Below the pieces are notes generated by a model that did no database searches, was not told where the DNA came from, and was given only the letters and a program-made list of their open reading frames with translations. The position numbers and the translations under genes were made by a program. Shown in pieces: positions 7,879-17,184 of a stretch of DNA of 21,574 nucleotides; positions within the stretch are counted from its first letter, which is position 1, and every line of letters begins with the position of its first letter. The stretch is from positions 1 to 21,574 of the forward strand of contig DAYH01000003.1 in the NCBI GenBank assembly GCA_002506825.1. The letters are read 5' to 3'. The DNA is from Euryarchaeota archaeon UBA103. GTDB lineage: Archaea > Thermoplasmatota > Poseidoniia > Poseidoniales > Thalassarchaeaceae.

Positions 7879-9633
7879 TCAATGAATAGGGTCCTTTATT
7901 CTCTTCGAAATCATGTCAACATCGAACTCGCCCGCATGAATGGGGGATCTCAATCCGAACAAACCCATTACCTCGGGAGAAACTTCTCCGAACTCCCCGA
8001 TTTCATGACCGTCAATAAGGACCAGTGCACCCCTTCCATTAATCCACGGGCCCTTTTTATCTGGAGTTGGTTCAAAGGAAATCGCCGAAGATGTCGCGCC
8101 CAAGTCTCTCAAAAGAGATTGGACAATGCCCTTGGCCGTTGAGAATCCGGCACCCGCTTCCGCACAGGCCCAAGAAACTCTTGTTCTATTGTCTCCTCCG
8201 TGAACGACTTCTCCCAGTTCGTAAACTCTCTGAGGAAGCTCATGATGCCTATTGGATGATAGCAAATTCATCAATGATGGAAATATGTACTGCCTGAGGA
8301 GAGTGTGGTCAACAGTAATTGGGTTGGAAATTACTGTAGCTTCAGATATCATGGGCCATCTGGTCTTCTCGAATTGATCATTCTCATTGGAAAGAGTCAG
8401 GCTTTGAATCTCTTGAAGCCCCACGGACCTCAGACTCATCCTGATTCTCCTGTGAAGGTTTGAAGATTTCAGGGGGGATGCGTCGATATGTACTGAAGAT
8501 AGTATATCCGGCAGATTATCATATCCAAATCCAATAGCAATATCCTCCACAATATCGATAGGATGCATAATGTCACTGCGCCAGCGTGGCATAGAAAATA
8601 CATGCTCTCTTTCCCCTACCACACAATCGGACCATCTTTCATACCTTTCAGATCCATGGGTGATGGTCCTCGACTCAAGTAAACTACCTCCCATTCTACG
8701 AATTGCTTCACCTATTTCGGCATCACTTAGCTCCATCCCAAGAATTTTCTGAATGAGTCTATTAGGGACCCTGTGTGTTTTGCTACCAAAGTTTGGAGTC
8801 ACTCTACTGGAACCATCATTATCACATATCTCAACGCTTTCAACAACCCCTCCCAATTCAGACAATGACAATGAAACTAGTAGAAGACAGGTTTCACAGG
8901 CTATCATATCAAAACCCGTCACATCAATGAAGAAATCCTTAGTTTCTTCACTTACGGTAGTTTGGCTACCATTAATTATAGGGGGAAAAGAAATGACCTC
9001 ATCATTGGAATCGAGAATAACGGGGTATGACTCCAAGCTATTCATTAGTTTAGAATACTCCAATCCCTTTGGGTGACTTTCCAAAATTTGAGAGATACTC
9101 ATTACATTCTCAGATGCCAGTGGTTGAAATGAGAAATCTTCCGAAACAGCCTCATATCTGAATGGCCACTCAAGTTTAGATAAATCATGAACGCCTATCG
9201 ATGCAAAGGACCTCCTCCTTCCTAATGTCATATGCAGCTTCTCTTGGTGATCCATCAGGGACTGAATGAAAGAGTCTCTCTCCGATGAACTATTTCCTGT
9301 ATTTACTCCTCGGACAACTGCTCCCATTATTATGGGTCTAACATTCTCTAAATCACTGCCTACTGCTATTCTGATTCCGCTACTGGATACCTCTATGTCG
9401 TCGCCTTTTGAGTGGTTTCTCTGAAATGATCTTACCGCTCTGGCCATAGTCTCATGGCTAAGAAGATCAGGCCGATCTGGAAATACCTCGATCTCAATGT
9501 TATCATCATCATTCAACTCTACAGGACATCCCATCTGAGGCAGTAAATCTGATAGGGTATTTTTTTCATGAGTTGCCCCATTGAGTTTTTGAATCCTACT
9601 CATCATTGAATGACTCAGAGTAATTGTTGGCAT
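7879..9633 (-). CDS. pheT: Phenylalanyl-tRNA synthetase beta subunit, archaeal/eukaryotic type
   Basis: The non-catalytic beta chain of the (alpha-beta)2 PheRS, carrying the editing and tRNA-binding domains. The 584 residues are of archaeal length and lack the N-terminal EMAP/OB tRNA-binding domain of bacterial PheT. The N-terminus (MPTITLSHSMMSRIQK) is typical of the archaeal form, followed by IEVFPDRPDLLS (about 47-58). A B3/B4 editing region occupies the middle. A B5 domain follows (NRLIQKILGMELSDAEIGEAIRRMGG), then the diagnostic WRSDIMHPIDIVEDIAIGFGYDNL. The C-terminal catalytic-like fold includes RVYELGEVV near 470. The gene follows the glutamate-synthase-like gene after 9 nt. No pheS is present in the window, so the alpha subunit is encoded elsewhere. 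Confidence 0.95.
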   Translation of the reverse strand: MPTITLSHSMMSRIQKLNGATHEKNTLSDLLPQMGCPVELNDDDNIEIEVFPDRPDLLSHETMARAVRSFQRNHSKGDDIEVSSSGIRIAVGSDLENVRPIIMGAVVRGVNTGNSSSERDSFIQSLMDHQEKLHMTLGRRRSFASIGVHDLSKLEWPFRYEAVSEDFSFQPLASENVMSISQILESHPKGLEYSKLMNSLESYPVILDSNDEVISFPPIINGSQTTVSEETKDFFIDVTGFDMIACETCLLLVSLSLSELGGVVESVEICDNDGSSRVTPNFGSKTHRVPNRLIQKILGMELSDAEIGEAIRRMGGSLLESRTITHGSERYERWSDCVVGEREHVFSMPRWRSDIMHPIDIVEDIAIGFGYDNLPDILSSVHIDASPLKSSNLHRRIRMSLRSVGLQEIQSLTLSNENDQFEKTRWPMISEATVISNPITVDHTLLRQYIFPSLMNLLSSNRHHELPQRVYELGEVVHGGDNRTRVSWACAEAGAGFSTAKGIVQSLLRDLGATSSAISFEPTPDKKGPWINGRGALVLIDGHEIGEFGEVSPEVMGLFGLRSPIHAGEFDVDMISKRIKDPIH

Positions 9634-9642
9634 GTTATAACC

Positions 9643-11190
9643 TCAGTTTCCTAGCCACATCGGAAGAGGTCTCTCGAATCCAACGAGTCTGAGGCCACTA
9701 ATTGCTGCTGTCTCCATATTTTTGGCCCTCAATATTCTCCTGCCAACATTATGAAAATTAGATAGTCCAACCTCTTTCATTATGCCGATAATATCTGGAA
9801 TAATTTTTGTTCCAACATCTAGAATATCATTTTCTTCATCTATCGGTCCGACAATGAATGAGCATCCAGAAGCCCTGCCAATGATCAAATCTTCCGCAGA
9901 AGGTTGCTTATCCAGCTCTATCCCCACAACCCTTCTCTGAGAGTCTAATCCCATGGCTCTAGAAGCTAAGCCTATTCGAGGTAGAGCCGCCGCCGCTTTC
10001 CCTCCTCCCGGTGTCGCCACGGAAACTATTGCACCATCCAGGTCCAAATCTACTACTAATCTGAAAAGCCCCTCAAGACGATCCACCCCATCCTTCAGTA
10101 GAATTAGTGCCGAGCTTTCCAAATGACTCGATAATGAGACTAGGATGCTCTCTAGCTCGGCATCATTCATGGGAGGAAGGCTCTGTAAATCTAGTACAAT
10201 ACCAGAACTCCCTCTGACATTATCTGGAAATTGTATAAGCTCTTCCTCGCCAACTATCAATAGGTCTCCTTCATTTGGATTTCTATTAACAATACTTGAC
10301 GTTCTGAACTGCTGCTCTCCAAAAGACAAACCACTCTCAGCTCTAATCATCCAGGGTATCGGTAATTCCAATCCTCCTTCATCAGAACCCACTGGGAGGA
10401 TATTAACGGACGTATCGACGACGGAGTACTTGGGTATCCTATCCGAGCTAGAGGGGCTAATTCCTATTCCTTCAAATCCTTCAGAGACCCATCTCTCTGG
10501 CGTTTTGTCCTCGATCAGGGTCTCCTCGTCGGTTACCAATACAAGTGCATCCTCCTCAAGTGAAAGGCCTAACGGTTCAAGTATCGTCTCCAGCTCCATT
10601 ACTTCTTCACTAGTAATCGATCGCATCGTAGATCCTTTACCAGGAGGTGGACAACTCCCTGCTATGATTACCCTGCCCCCTTTCATTCCTAAGCCAGGAT
10701 CGGGACCTACAGAGCCCATGACAACCAATGTCCCGCCGAACATCCCCGAGCCTGCACCAGACGAGGCCTGCCCTCTCACAATTACGATTCCATCGTGCAT
10801 ACCTGCGCATGCATCCTTGCCGGCAGAGCCCATTACGGTCACACTTCCACCAGTCATATTCATCGCTAGCCTATCTCCTACATCTCTCTCAACTACGATC
10901 CTTCCATTAGACTGAAATGCGGCCAACATCGACTCGCAACTCCCTTCAATATTCAGAGTGCCACCCCTGTTCATGGCGCCAACACATTCTCCTAAATTAC
11001 CGAGAAGAAGTACGCGTGATCCAGTAGGGAGGTGTGTAACTACCCCAAAGTCTCCGTCTCTTGGCTTTGTATCCCCTCCTGATCCATAACCAATCTTGAC
11101 TAAGCGATCCTTATCCATTGCCTCGGGCAACATCCTAGCGATTTCTCTGTTGAGTTTGACGCTCCTTGCGGTCTGTTCCCTCATCGCCAT
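9643..11190 (-). CDS. Glutamate synthase-like protein: GXGXG beta-helix domain followed by a degenerate FMN-barrel-like region
   Basis: Residues about 51-185 form a right-handed beta-helix of the GltB C-terminal/FwdC type, with repeated turns such as GECVGAMNRGGTLNIEG, GKDACAGMHDGIVIVRG and GLGMKGGRVIIAG. Residues about 285-505 resemble the FMN-binding TIM barrel of glutamate synthase: AIVSVATPGGGKAAAALPRIGLASRAMGL and a following helix-strand pattern ending GRASGCSFIVGP. Archaea often split GltB into separate domain proteins, but in canonical GltB the FMN domain precedes GXGXG, so the order here is reversed. The five cysteines (69, 84, 128, 180, 443) are scattered and do not form the Cys-x5-Cys-x4-Cys 3Fe-4S site. 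There is no amidotransferase domain. Glutamate synthesis is therefore not assured, and a scaffold or unknown oxidoreductase role is possible. It is the first gene of the minus-strand block; ATG at 11190, with a second in-frame ATG two codons later. Confidence 0.75.
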   Translation of the reverse strand: MAMREQTARSVKLNREIARMLPEAMDKDRLVKIGYGSGGDTKPRDGDFGVVTHLPTGSRVLLLGNLGECVGAMNRGGTLNIEGSCESMLAAFQSNGRIVVERDVGDRLAMNMTGGSVTVMGSAGKDACAGMHDGIVIVRGQASSGAGSGMFGGTLVVMGSVGPDPGLGMKGGRVIIAGSCPPPGKGSTMRSITSEEVMELETILEPLGLSLEEDALVLVTDEETLIEDKTPERWVSEGFEGIGISPSSSDRIPKYSVVDTSVNILPVGSDEGGLELPIPWMIRAESGLSFGEQQFRTSSIVNRNPNEGDLLIVGEEELIQFPDNVRGSSGIVLDLQSLPPMNDAELESILVSLSSHLESSALILLKDGVDRLEGLFRLVVDLDLDGAIVSVATPGGGKAAAALPRIGLASRAMGLDSQRRVVGIELDKQPSAEDLIIGRASGCSFIVGPIDEENDILDVGTKIIPDIIGIMKEVGLSNFHNVGRRILRAKNMETAAISGLRLVGFERPLPMWLGN

Positions 11191-11315
11191 TGTACTCCGA
11201 GTCTAGCCAATGGTCTTCATTGTGACGGATATTTTTGATTTAGTAATAAATACTAGCTTGATTGAGTTATCTTGATAGAGCATCGGCCAGAGGAGATATC
11301 AATCAGAGGGATGAT
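11191..11315. promoter_or_regulatory. Divergent promoter region between the GltB-like gene and gap
   Basis: On the plus strand AATAAATA at 11245-11252 is a TATA-like box that would start transcription near 11272-11277. This leaves a short leader carrying GAGGG at 11306-11310, five bases before the gap ATG. On the minus strand AAAAATAT (about 11229-11237) would start transcription near 11207, a few bases ahead of the ATG at 11190. The positions follow archaeal spacing rules and are not experimental. Confidence 0.5.
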
Positions 11316-12356
11316 ATGACACGGGTGAAAGTCGCTATTAATGGATACGGGACCATAGGGAAGAGAGTTGCAGACGCCATCGACGCACAGGAAGACATGG
11401 AAATTGTCGGAGTTACAAAGACGGGCCCGAGCTTCGGTTGTGAGATGGCAGTTAGGAAAGGTTTCGATCTCTACTGCACATCAGACGATCCTGAAATGAT
11501 TTCTAGCTTTGATAATTCTCGTTTTGTTTGCAGTGGCGGTCTCAAAGACTTGCTATCAATCTCTGATATAGTAATTGATTGCTCACCTGGAAAAATGGGA
11601 GCCGCCAATCTTAGGAAATATGACGAAGCAGGTGTTAAGAGCATCTTCCAAGGAGGGGAGAAACACTCACTAACCGGACTTTCGTATACATCATGCGCCA
11701 ATCACTCAGAAAACCTTGGAGCAAAGACAACAAGAGTCGTGTCATGTAATACCACAGGGTTGTCCAGAACATTAGTGCCACTCTATGAATCGTGCGGCTC
11801 TTTGAAAGTAGAATGTACGATGATTAGAAGGGCAGCCGATCCAGGCGACTCTAAGAAAGGTCCGATAAACGCAATAAAACCAGTTTTGAAGGTACCAAGC
11901 CACCATGGTCCTGACGTGATGACAGTAAAGCCAGAAATTGAAATTAACTCACTTGCAGTAGCCGTACCAACCACAATAATGCATGTCCATGCAATCATAG
12001 CCGATCTTCCTGAGGGTCATGGCCACTCCACTGAGACAATATTGGATATGTGGAAGGGGACGCCTAGAGTCATTGTGATGAATGGCGAAGGAAATAGGAT
12101 AACTACAACTGCCGAGGTAATGGAGATGGCCAGAGACATTGGAAGAAAGTGGGGGGATCTGCATGAAATTTTCGTATGGGAGGACGGGGTTAGATTGATT
12201 GGAAACAGACTTTATTATTTTCAGGCAATCCATCAAGAAAGTGATGTAATTCCTGAGAATGTGGACTGCGTAAGGGCACTAATGAAGCTCGAGGAAAGCT
12301 GGAAGGAAAGCGTAATGAAAACCGACCAGGCAATTTCTCGATATTACAATATTTGA
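11316..12356 (+). CDS. gap: Glyceraldehyde-3-phosphate dehydrogenase, archaeal type II
   Basis: Interconverts glyceraldehyde 3-phosphate and 1,3-bisphosphoglycerate with NAD(P), acting in gluconeogenesis or glycolysis. The protein starts MTRVKVAINGYGTIGKRVADAI, the classic N-terminal Rossmann dinucleotide-binding motif. The active-site block is VVSCNTTGLSRTL with the catalytic Cys at about 144. Other family markers are VIDCSPGKMGAANL, IFQGGEKHSLTG and a C-terminal stretch WEDGVRLIGNRLYYFQAIHQESDVIPEN. The frame is open further upstream to a TTG at 11262. The ATG at 11316 is preferred because the 346-aa product matches family length and GAGGG lies five bases upstream. It is transcribed divergently from the minus-strand block. 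Confidence 0.96.
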   Translation: MTRVKVAINGYGTIGKRVADAIDAQEDMEIVGVTKTGPSFGCEMAVRKGFDLYCTSDDPEMISSFDNSRFVCSGGLKDLLSISDIVIDCSPGKMGAANLRKYDEAGVKSIFQGGEKHSLTGLSYTSCANHSENLGAKTTRVVSCNTTGLSRTLVPLYESCGSLKVECTMIRRAADPGDSKKGPINAIKPVLKVPSHHGPDVMTVKPEIEINSLAVAVPTTIMHVHAIIADLPEGHGHSTETILDMWKGTPRVIVMNGEGNRITTTAEVMEMARDIGRKWGDLHEIFVWEDGVRLIGNRLYYFQAIHQESDVIPENVDCVRALMKLEESWKESVMKTDQAISRYYNI

Positions 12357-12388
12357 GTCTTTTCGCGGCATTTCTATCCCAATTACTA

Positions 12389-12407
12389 CTGATTATTGTA
12401 TAATCAG
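12389..12407. promoter_or_regulatory. Perfect 8-bp inverted repeat (3-nt spacer) over the putative TATA box of the subtilase gene
   Basis: CTGATTAT-tgt-ATAATCAG. The right arm contains the TATA-like GTATAATC (12398-12405). A start about 25 bp downstream would fall near 12425-12430, so a protein bound to the repeat would block TBP. It could also be a hairpin terminator for gap, 33 bp upstream. Either role is inference. Confidence 0.45.
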
Positions 12408-12435
12408 CACATGTTAACTGTCAAAAGGTAGATTA

Positions 12436-12450
12436 GGTTCCGAAGGAACC
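12436..12450 (+). promoter_or_regulatory. Hairpin (6-bp perfect stem, GAA loop) abutting the subtilase start codon
   Basis: GGTTCC-gaa-GGAACC ends on the base before the ATG at 12451. The only Shine-Dalgarno-like bases (AAGGA) lie in the loop and 3' arm, so the hairpin could hide the ribosome entry site. With a transcript start near 12428, almost the whole leader would be this hairpin. Confidence 0.45.
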
Positions 12451-15400
12451 ATGTATGCAAGGAAATCTACTTTCTTTGTCCTTACAGTTTTGTTAATTTC
12501 TTCATGGTCTGGGATGGTCTCCGCCTCGCCCTCAACCATAGACTCTGAATCTTCGCCGGACTCGAATGAGTATTTTGGAATGAAATGGTCTTCTCTGGAA
12601 TTTCCCTTGGGGCATGTTCACCAAATCAGAGAATCATCCGGACTAATCCATTCTCCATATGGCTCATTTGATCCATTGATTGACGATGCACCGATCTTAG
12701 GTGAATTGGATACGGGGGAGTATAGCCATTCAGATAGGCCGGTCTACGCGATTCAGTCTGATACCTCTGATATATCTGGCATATCATCAGCAGTGGAAGA
12801 AATAGGAGCAACTATTCTCGACTACCTCCCAGATAGCGCCCTTCTTGTGAGGTTCCCAATACACGTCCAAGTTGAAAATTTCATATCTTCCCGGGAGGAT
12901 GTAAGATGGTACGGTCAAATGCCAGATATCTGGAGGGTATCCCCTGAAATTCTACATATTAATCCATCATCTCTACTAGAACTGCAGATTTTACCAGCTA
13001 GCGATTTATCAGAGGACGAGTTAAATTCTCTAGAAAAGGACCTTTCTGTGATTTCTAATTCTGACCAATCAAGTTTTTGCGACTCATGGCTGTGTACCAT
13101 CTACGATGTAAATGCGATGTGGGTCCCCCTCTTGTCCAAAGATTGGAGGATTCTACATATTCAACCAGCCTATCATGCATCAGTTTACAATAGCGCAGCT
13201 AGGGATATTTCAGGCGTACAAGGAGCATTCGAGCAATCATCAATTTCATTGGATGGAACCGGAGAGGTCGTCGCAATTTCCGATACAGGACTGGATGAAG
13301 ATCATGGCGATTTCAATGGAAGGATAAGATCGGTTTACAGTCAGTTTGGTCCGGATAATGATAATTCTGATTTGCTGAGCGGTCACGGGACGCACGTAGC
13401 GGCAACACTCCTTGGTGACGGCTCCGGACAATCCTCTGCACTAGGAATGGCGCCCGGCGCTACTTTTCACATGTACACACATGAATCTCAAAGTGGGTTT
13501 TTCGGAATTTATGGCTCATTGTATGGGCTATTTACCCATTCATGGAATCAAAATGCTAGAATCCATACCAATAGTTGGGGTACCTCAAATTTGGGAAATT
13601 ACAGTCAGACATCATCCAATGTGGACAACTTTGTTAGCGACTATCCTGGTTACATGGTTCTGTTTTCAGCTGGAGATTTAGGAAACGCCCACGATTCTGG
13701 AATAACGCCCCCCGGTACTTCCAAGAACGCACTAACCGTAGGTGCTTCTACAACTGGGTCTTATGGCTCTGAGCCTTCTGGGGATACTGCAACTTTCTCT
13801 TCACGTGGATTGACTAATGATGGTAGGATCAAGCCAGAAATAGTCGCCCCAGGAGTCCTCATTTGCTCTGCAAGGGCCGCTGAAGCTACACTCGTAGACG
13901 GTCAAACTTGTACCGATCAAACCCACAATGATGGCACTACGCCCTTGTATGTTGCAATGAATGGTACTTCAATGGCAACACCAGTGGTAGCAGGTGCTTC
14001 GGCATTAGTACGGCAATTCCTGAGGTCCCAAGGAGTTAGTGAGCCCAGATCGGATTTAATCAGGGCGATCCTGATCAACGGAGCAGTAGATATGGGGGAA
14101 AGTAATGTGCCCAATCCGTATGAGGGTTGGGGGCAACTATCTCTCGACAACAGCCTATATCCGTTATCGGATAATGGAGTCGAAAAAGATGTGATGTACG
14201 ATTACTCAAGAGAGATCTTTCCGGGACATGGGTTCACATACACATTTGAAGTCAGTCCCGGATCTGGACTAGATGCTACATTGGCTTGGAACGACCCAAA
14301 AGGATCTTCTGTTGCCAACCAATCAGCACCTCGTCTAGTCAATGATCTTGATCTTTCAGTTACTTCTCCCGATGGAACCATTTATCTCGGTAACGAATTC
14401 ATATCAGGATTCAGCGCCCCTGGGAACTCTGTAGATTCACTAAATAATCTTGAAAGGGTAAAAATTGAAGATGCATCCGTCGGAACATGGACAGTTAGAG
14501 TAGGAAATTCAGGTGGAGACACCCAGGGCTACTCGCTGGTATTATCTGCCATAGCAACTGAAATTAACGAGGCTGATCTGACTGTTTTTGACGGATCAAT
14601 CTCAACTTCCGTGGAGAATCCTTTGCAAGGCGACACCATTCTAATAGAAGCTGCATGGGGCAACCAAGCTACCGCCACTGCTTCATCGTACGATGTGGAA
14701 ATACATGACGTGACCACTGGGGACTTATTGCATACATCAAGGCGTTCGCCCATAATAGGTGGCGGTCTTGATTCACTTTCTTTCCCTCATTCCTTTTCGT
14801 CCACTGGTGAGCACGTACTCAGGCTTACCATAGACTCATCTTCGGAAATAGATGAATTGAATGATGAATCTAACGGAGTTAACAATAATATCGCCCAGAT
14901 ATCAGTACAAGTTTCCCAGATCGGAGTAAGAATAACTCCTCTAATGGAGAGTGGGAGCCTGCCGTCTAACCCGTTGGAATTTGAAGATTCGAGATCTAGG
15001 AGCATGAATCCAAGAGAGACCAACTCGGTTTACTTCCCTATAGAACTTAGAAATGAAGGAACTTCGACTATATCCGTCCAACTCAGTGTTTCTCCTGTTA
15101 ATGTTGTTTCTGAAAATGGAGTCCTTCAACCGCCATCCGATGAATGGTGGAAACTTCTCAATGAGACAGGCCCATGGCAACTCGAGCCAATGGGAAATGA
15201 GGGAGATAGGATAGTTATCGAGCTAAATCTTACTGCTCATCCTCAATCTTCCTCTTCTTCCCTGCCCGGCGAAATTTATGCTCTTCCTGGCACATTTGTA
15301 ACCGATCTCAATCTGTTCGATGTAAACGCTCCTACTGTGAATAATGTAATCAGACTAGAAGCAGAGGTGGATAGAATCGAGGGTCTAGTCACAGTTCTGG

Positions 15401-17184
15401 CCGGAGAAGGCGGTGCAGAGGCCGAACCCGGAGAATGGGCTACTTTCTCACTTGCAGTTGGTAATGACGGCAATGGACCGACTCAATATATGGTATCCTG
15501 CTCAACTCTAAACTCATGGCCTGTGAATATTTGGGACTCTCAGTCAGCAGAACTCCTCACAGACCCCATTGGTAGATTGCTTTACACTACCTTGCCGATA
15601 AAGGTCAGAGTGCCTAAATCGCCTAACGGAGAACCAGCCGCGGGCATTACTGAGGAGGTCACGTGTGTGACTCAGTCAGTTAACGATCCATCATTGAGTA
15701 TTTCTGACACTGTCTACGTACTTGTGTTAGCCAATGACGACTTTAGAACAGACATATTTTCGGATTCTGGTAACCCACTTGGCCCGCTGGCATTGGCCAC
15801 CGATCGAGCTGTGATTAACGGGGATATGGTGACCACGATACTCGAAGTTAGCAACGAGGGGAATATTCCTATGACATTCGAAGTGAACGCCTTCTCATCA
15901 CTCAATACGTGGCCAATTCAGATTATTCATGACGAGGAAGAATCAATGGACTCAATTTCTGTCGAAATATTATCCGGCCAAATCGCAACATTCCAGATTA
16001 ATACGTTGGTGCCAATGGCGGCCCAAATGGGAGAGTCAAATACAATCACTACAAGAGTTACGCACACGGGAGGAGATGTAATTTCTAATGGGACCAAGCT
16101 AGTAGTTAGAGAGCTAGCAGAACTCGATATCTCCGGGGACTCCTCGATATCCGCAGCACCGGGATTGACAGGAGTGGCCAACGTCATGATTCAGAACTCA
16201 GGCAATGTTGACTTGGTAGTATCTCTGACTCTGGGTAGTATACCCACGGATTGGTCTGGTGGATTCATGACTGCTGGAAACTTCGCCATGGATATGAATC
16301 AGCAGGCCGTCGTTTCCGTCGCCTTAGAGCTCCCAGGCGCAGTTCCTGCAGGTCTCCAGGATGAACAGATCCCAGTGATAATTGAATTCACGACCCCCGC
16401 ATTTATCACACATTCACGAACCGTCTGGCTTGATGTCATAGTACTGTCGTCTGCGTGGCTAGATCTATCTGTTCCAGATGACACGGTGGAAGATGTATAT
16501 CCAGGAAATCCTGCTACCTTTGATGTAACCTTGCAGAATATTGGAAATTCCGTTACCGAAGTCTCACTGGAAGTAGCCGGCGACGAGAATTGGGAATTCG
16601 AAGTCGATCCTTCATCCTCGGGGCCAATCGAGCCTGGACAATCAATATCCGTCGAGGTAGTAGCCGATCCAAGAGGAGATGCAGAATATGGAATTATTGA
16701 GCTCGACGTTTTCGCTAATGGCACCGGGCAGATGGAGATTTCCACTAATGCGTATCTTAGATTACAGGTTAGCAAAGCTAGGGAATCAACAGAAGGACTG
16801 ATGCCATCTTGGGCGATTGGATTAATCTTCATTATAGTGGTCTCGGCATCTGTAGTTCTAGTACTTAGGGCGAGGAACTCATCTTCTCTGGCTACACGTC
16901 CAGATGAGGAATTGATACCTCCTGGATCGGCTTTACTTTCCGGCTCTACTAAAGAGAGAAGGGCTGCCGCATTGGAGACTAGTGCATCGGGAGAAGTCCT
17001 CACTGGTACTGTATCCGAGGAAGAACTGAATAACGCCATTTCTTCATCTTCACTACCATCTTTGAGTATTGAACAAGCGCCCGATGGCGCCCCACAACTC
17101 CCCCTCAGTGGGCTTCCGGATGGCTGGACCATGGAGCAATGGGCGGCATACGGGCATATGTGGTGGGAGCAGAACCGTCCGTGA
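12451..17184 (+). CDS. Giant membrane-anchored subtilisin-like serine protease (S8, Kp43-like) with CARDB-like repeats
   Basis: A secreted endopeptidase of 1577 residues. It has a signal peptide (core about 8-22, cleavage near SAS26) and a propeptide region to about 250 (RPVYAIQSD...LPDSALLVRFP). The S8 catalytic domain has Asp278 (AISDTGLD), His312 (SGHGTHVA) and Ser507 (NGTSMATP). The oxyanion-hole position usually Asn reads Asp409 (LFSAGDLGN). A Kp43-type jelly roll lies at about 590-700 (LVNDLDLSVTSPDGT). Repeated N-x-G modules occur near 865, 1002, 1132, 1246 and 1361. A TM helix at about 1452-1472 precedes a 105-residue cytoplasmic tail ending LPDGWTMEQWAAYGHMWWEQ, a C-terminal motif I associate with Poseidoniales proteins. 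A likely role is degradation of extracellular protein, tethered to the cell. Asp at the oxyanion site also occurs in human PC2, so activity is possible but altered. Confidence 0.93.
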   Translation: MYARKSTFFVLTVLLISSWSGMVSASPSTIDSESSPDSNEYFGMKWSSLEFPLGHVHQIRESSGLIHSPYGSFDPLIDDAPILGELDTGEYSHSDRPVYAIQSDTSDISGISSAVEEIGATILDYLPDSALLVRFPIHVQVENFISSREDVRWYGQMPDIWRVSPEILHINPSSLLELQILPASDLSEDELNSLEKDLSVISNSDQSSFCDSWLCTIYDVNAMWVPLLSKDWRILHIQPAYHASVYNSAARDISGVQGAFEQSSISLDGTGEVVAISDTGLDEDHGDFNGRIRSVYSQFGPDNDNSDLLSGHGTHVAATLLGDGSGQSSALGMAPGATFHMYTHESQSGFFGIYGSLYGLFTHSWNQNARIHTNSWGTSNLGNYSQTSSNVDNFVSDYPGYMVLFSAGDLGNAHDSGITPPGTSKNALTVGASTTGSYGSEPSGDTATFSSRGLTNDGRIKPEIVAPGVLICSARAAEATLVDGQTCTDQTHNDGTTPLYVAMNGTSMATPVVAGASALVRQFLRSQGVSEPRSDLIRAILINGAVDMGESNVPNPYEGWGQLSLDNSLYPLSDNGVEKDVMYDYSREIFPGHGFTYTFEVSPGSGLDATLAWNDPKGSSVANQSAPRLVNDLDLSVTSPDGTIYLGNEFISGFSAPGNSVDSLNNLERVKIEDASVGTWTVRVGNSGGDTQGYSLVLSAIATEINEADLTVFDGSISTSVENPLQGDTILIEAAWGNQATATASSYDVEIHDVTTGDLLHTSRRSPIIGGGLDSLSFPHSFSSTGEHVLRLTIDSSSEIDELNDESNGVNNNIAQISVQVSQIGVRITPLMESGSLPSNPLEFEDSRSRSMNPRETNSVYFPIELRNEGTSTISVQLSVSPVNVVSENGVLQPPSDEWWKLLNETGPWQLEPMGNEGDRIVIELNLTAHPQSSSSSLPGEIYALPGTFVTDLNLFDVNAPTVNNVIRLEAEVDRIEGLVTVLAGEGGAEAEPGEWATFSLAVGNDGNGPTQYMVSCSTLNSWPVNIWDSQSAELLTDPIGRLLYTTLPIKVRVPKSPNGEPAAGITEEVTCVTQSVNDPSLSISDTVYVLVLANDDFRTDIFSDSGNPLGPLALATDRAVINGDMVTTILEVSNEGNIPMTFEVNAFSSLNTWPIQIIHDEEESMDSISVEILSGQIATFQINTLVPMAAQMGESNTITTRVTHTGGDVISNGTKLVVRELAELDISGDSSISAAPGLTGVANVMIQNSGNVDLVVSLTLGSIPTDWSGGFMTAGNFAMDMNQQAVVSVALELPGAVPAGLQDEQIPVIIEFTTPAFITHSRTVWLDVIVLSSAWLDLSVPDDTVEDVYPGNPATFDVTLQNIGNSVTEVSLEVAGDENWEFEVDPSSSGPIEPGQSISVEVVADPRGDAEYGIIELDVFANGTGQMEISTNAYLRLQVSKARESTEGLMPSWAIGLIFIIVVSASVVLVLRARNSSSLATRPDEELIPPGSALLSGSTKERRAAALETSASGEVLTGTVSEEELNNAISSSSLPSLSIEQAPDGAPQLPLSGLPDGWTMEQWAAYGHMWWEQNRP

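Noticed and set aside
10145..10915. 256-codon plus-strand ORF opposite the GltB-like gene
   Set aside because: It is Pro/Ser-rich and mirrors the Gly-rich beta-helix repeats on the coding strand. No motif, promoter or start signal supports it.
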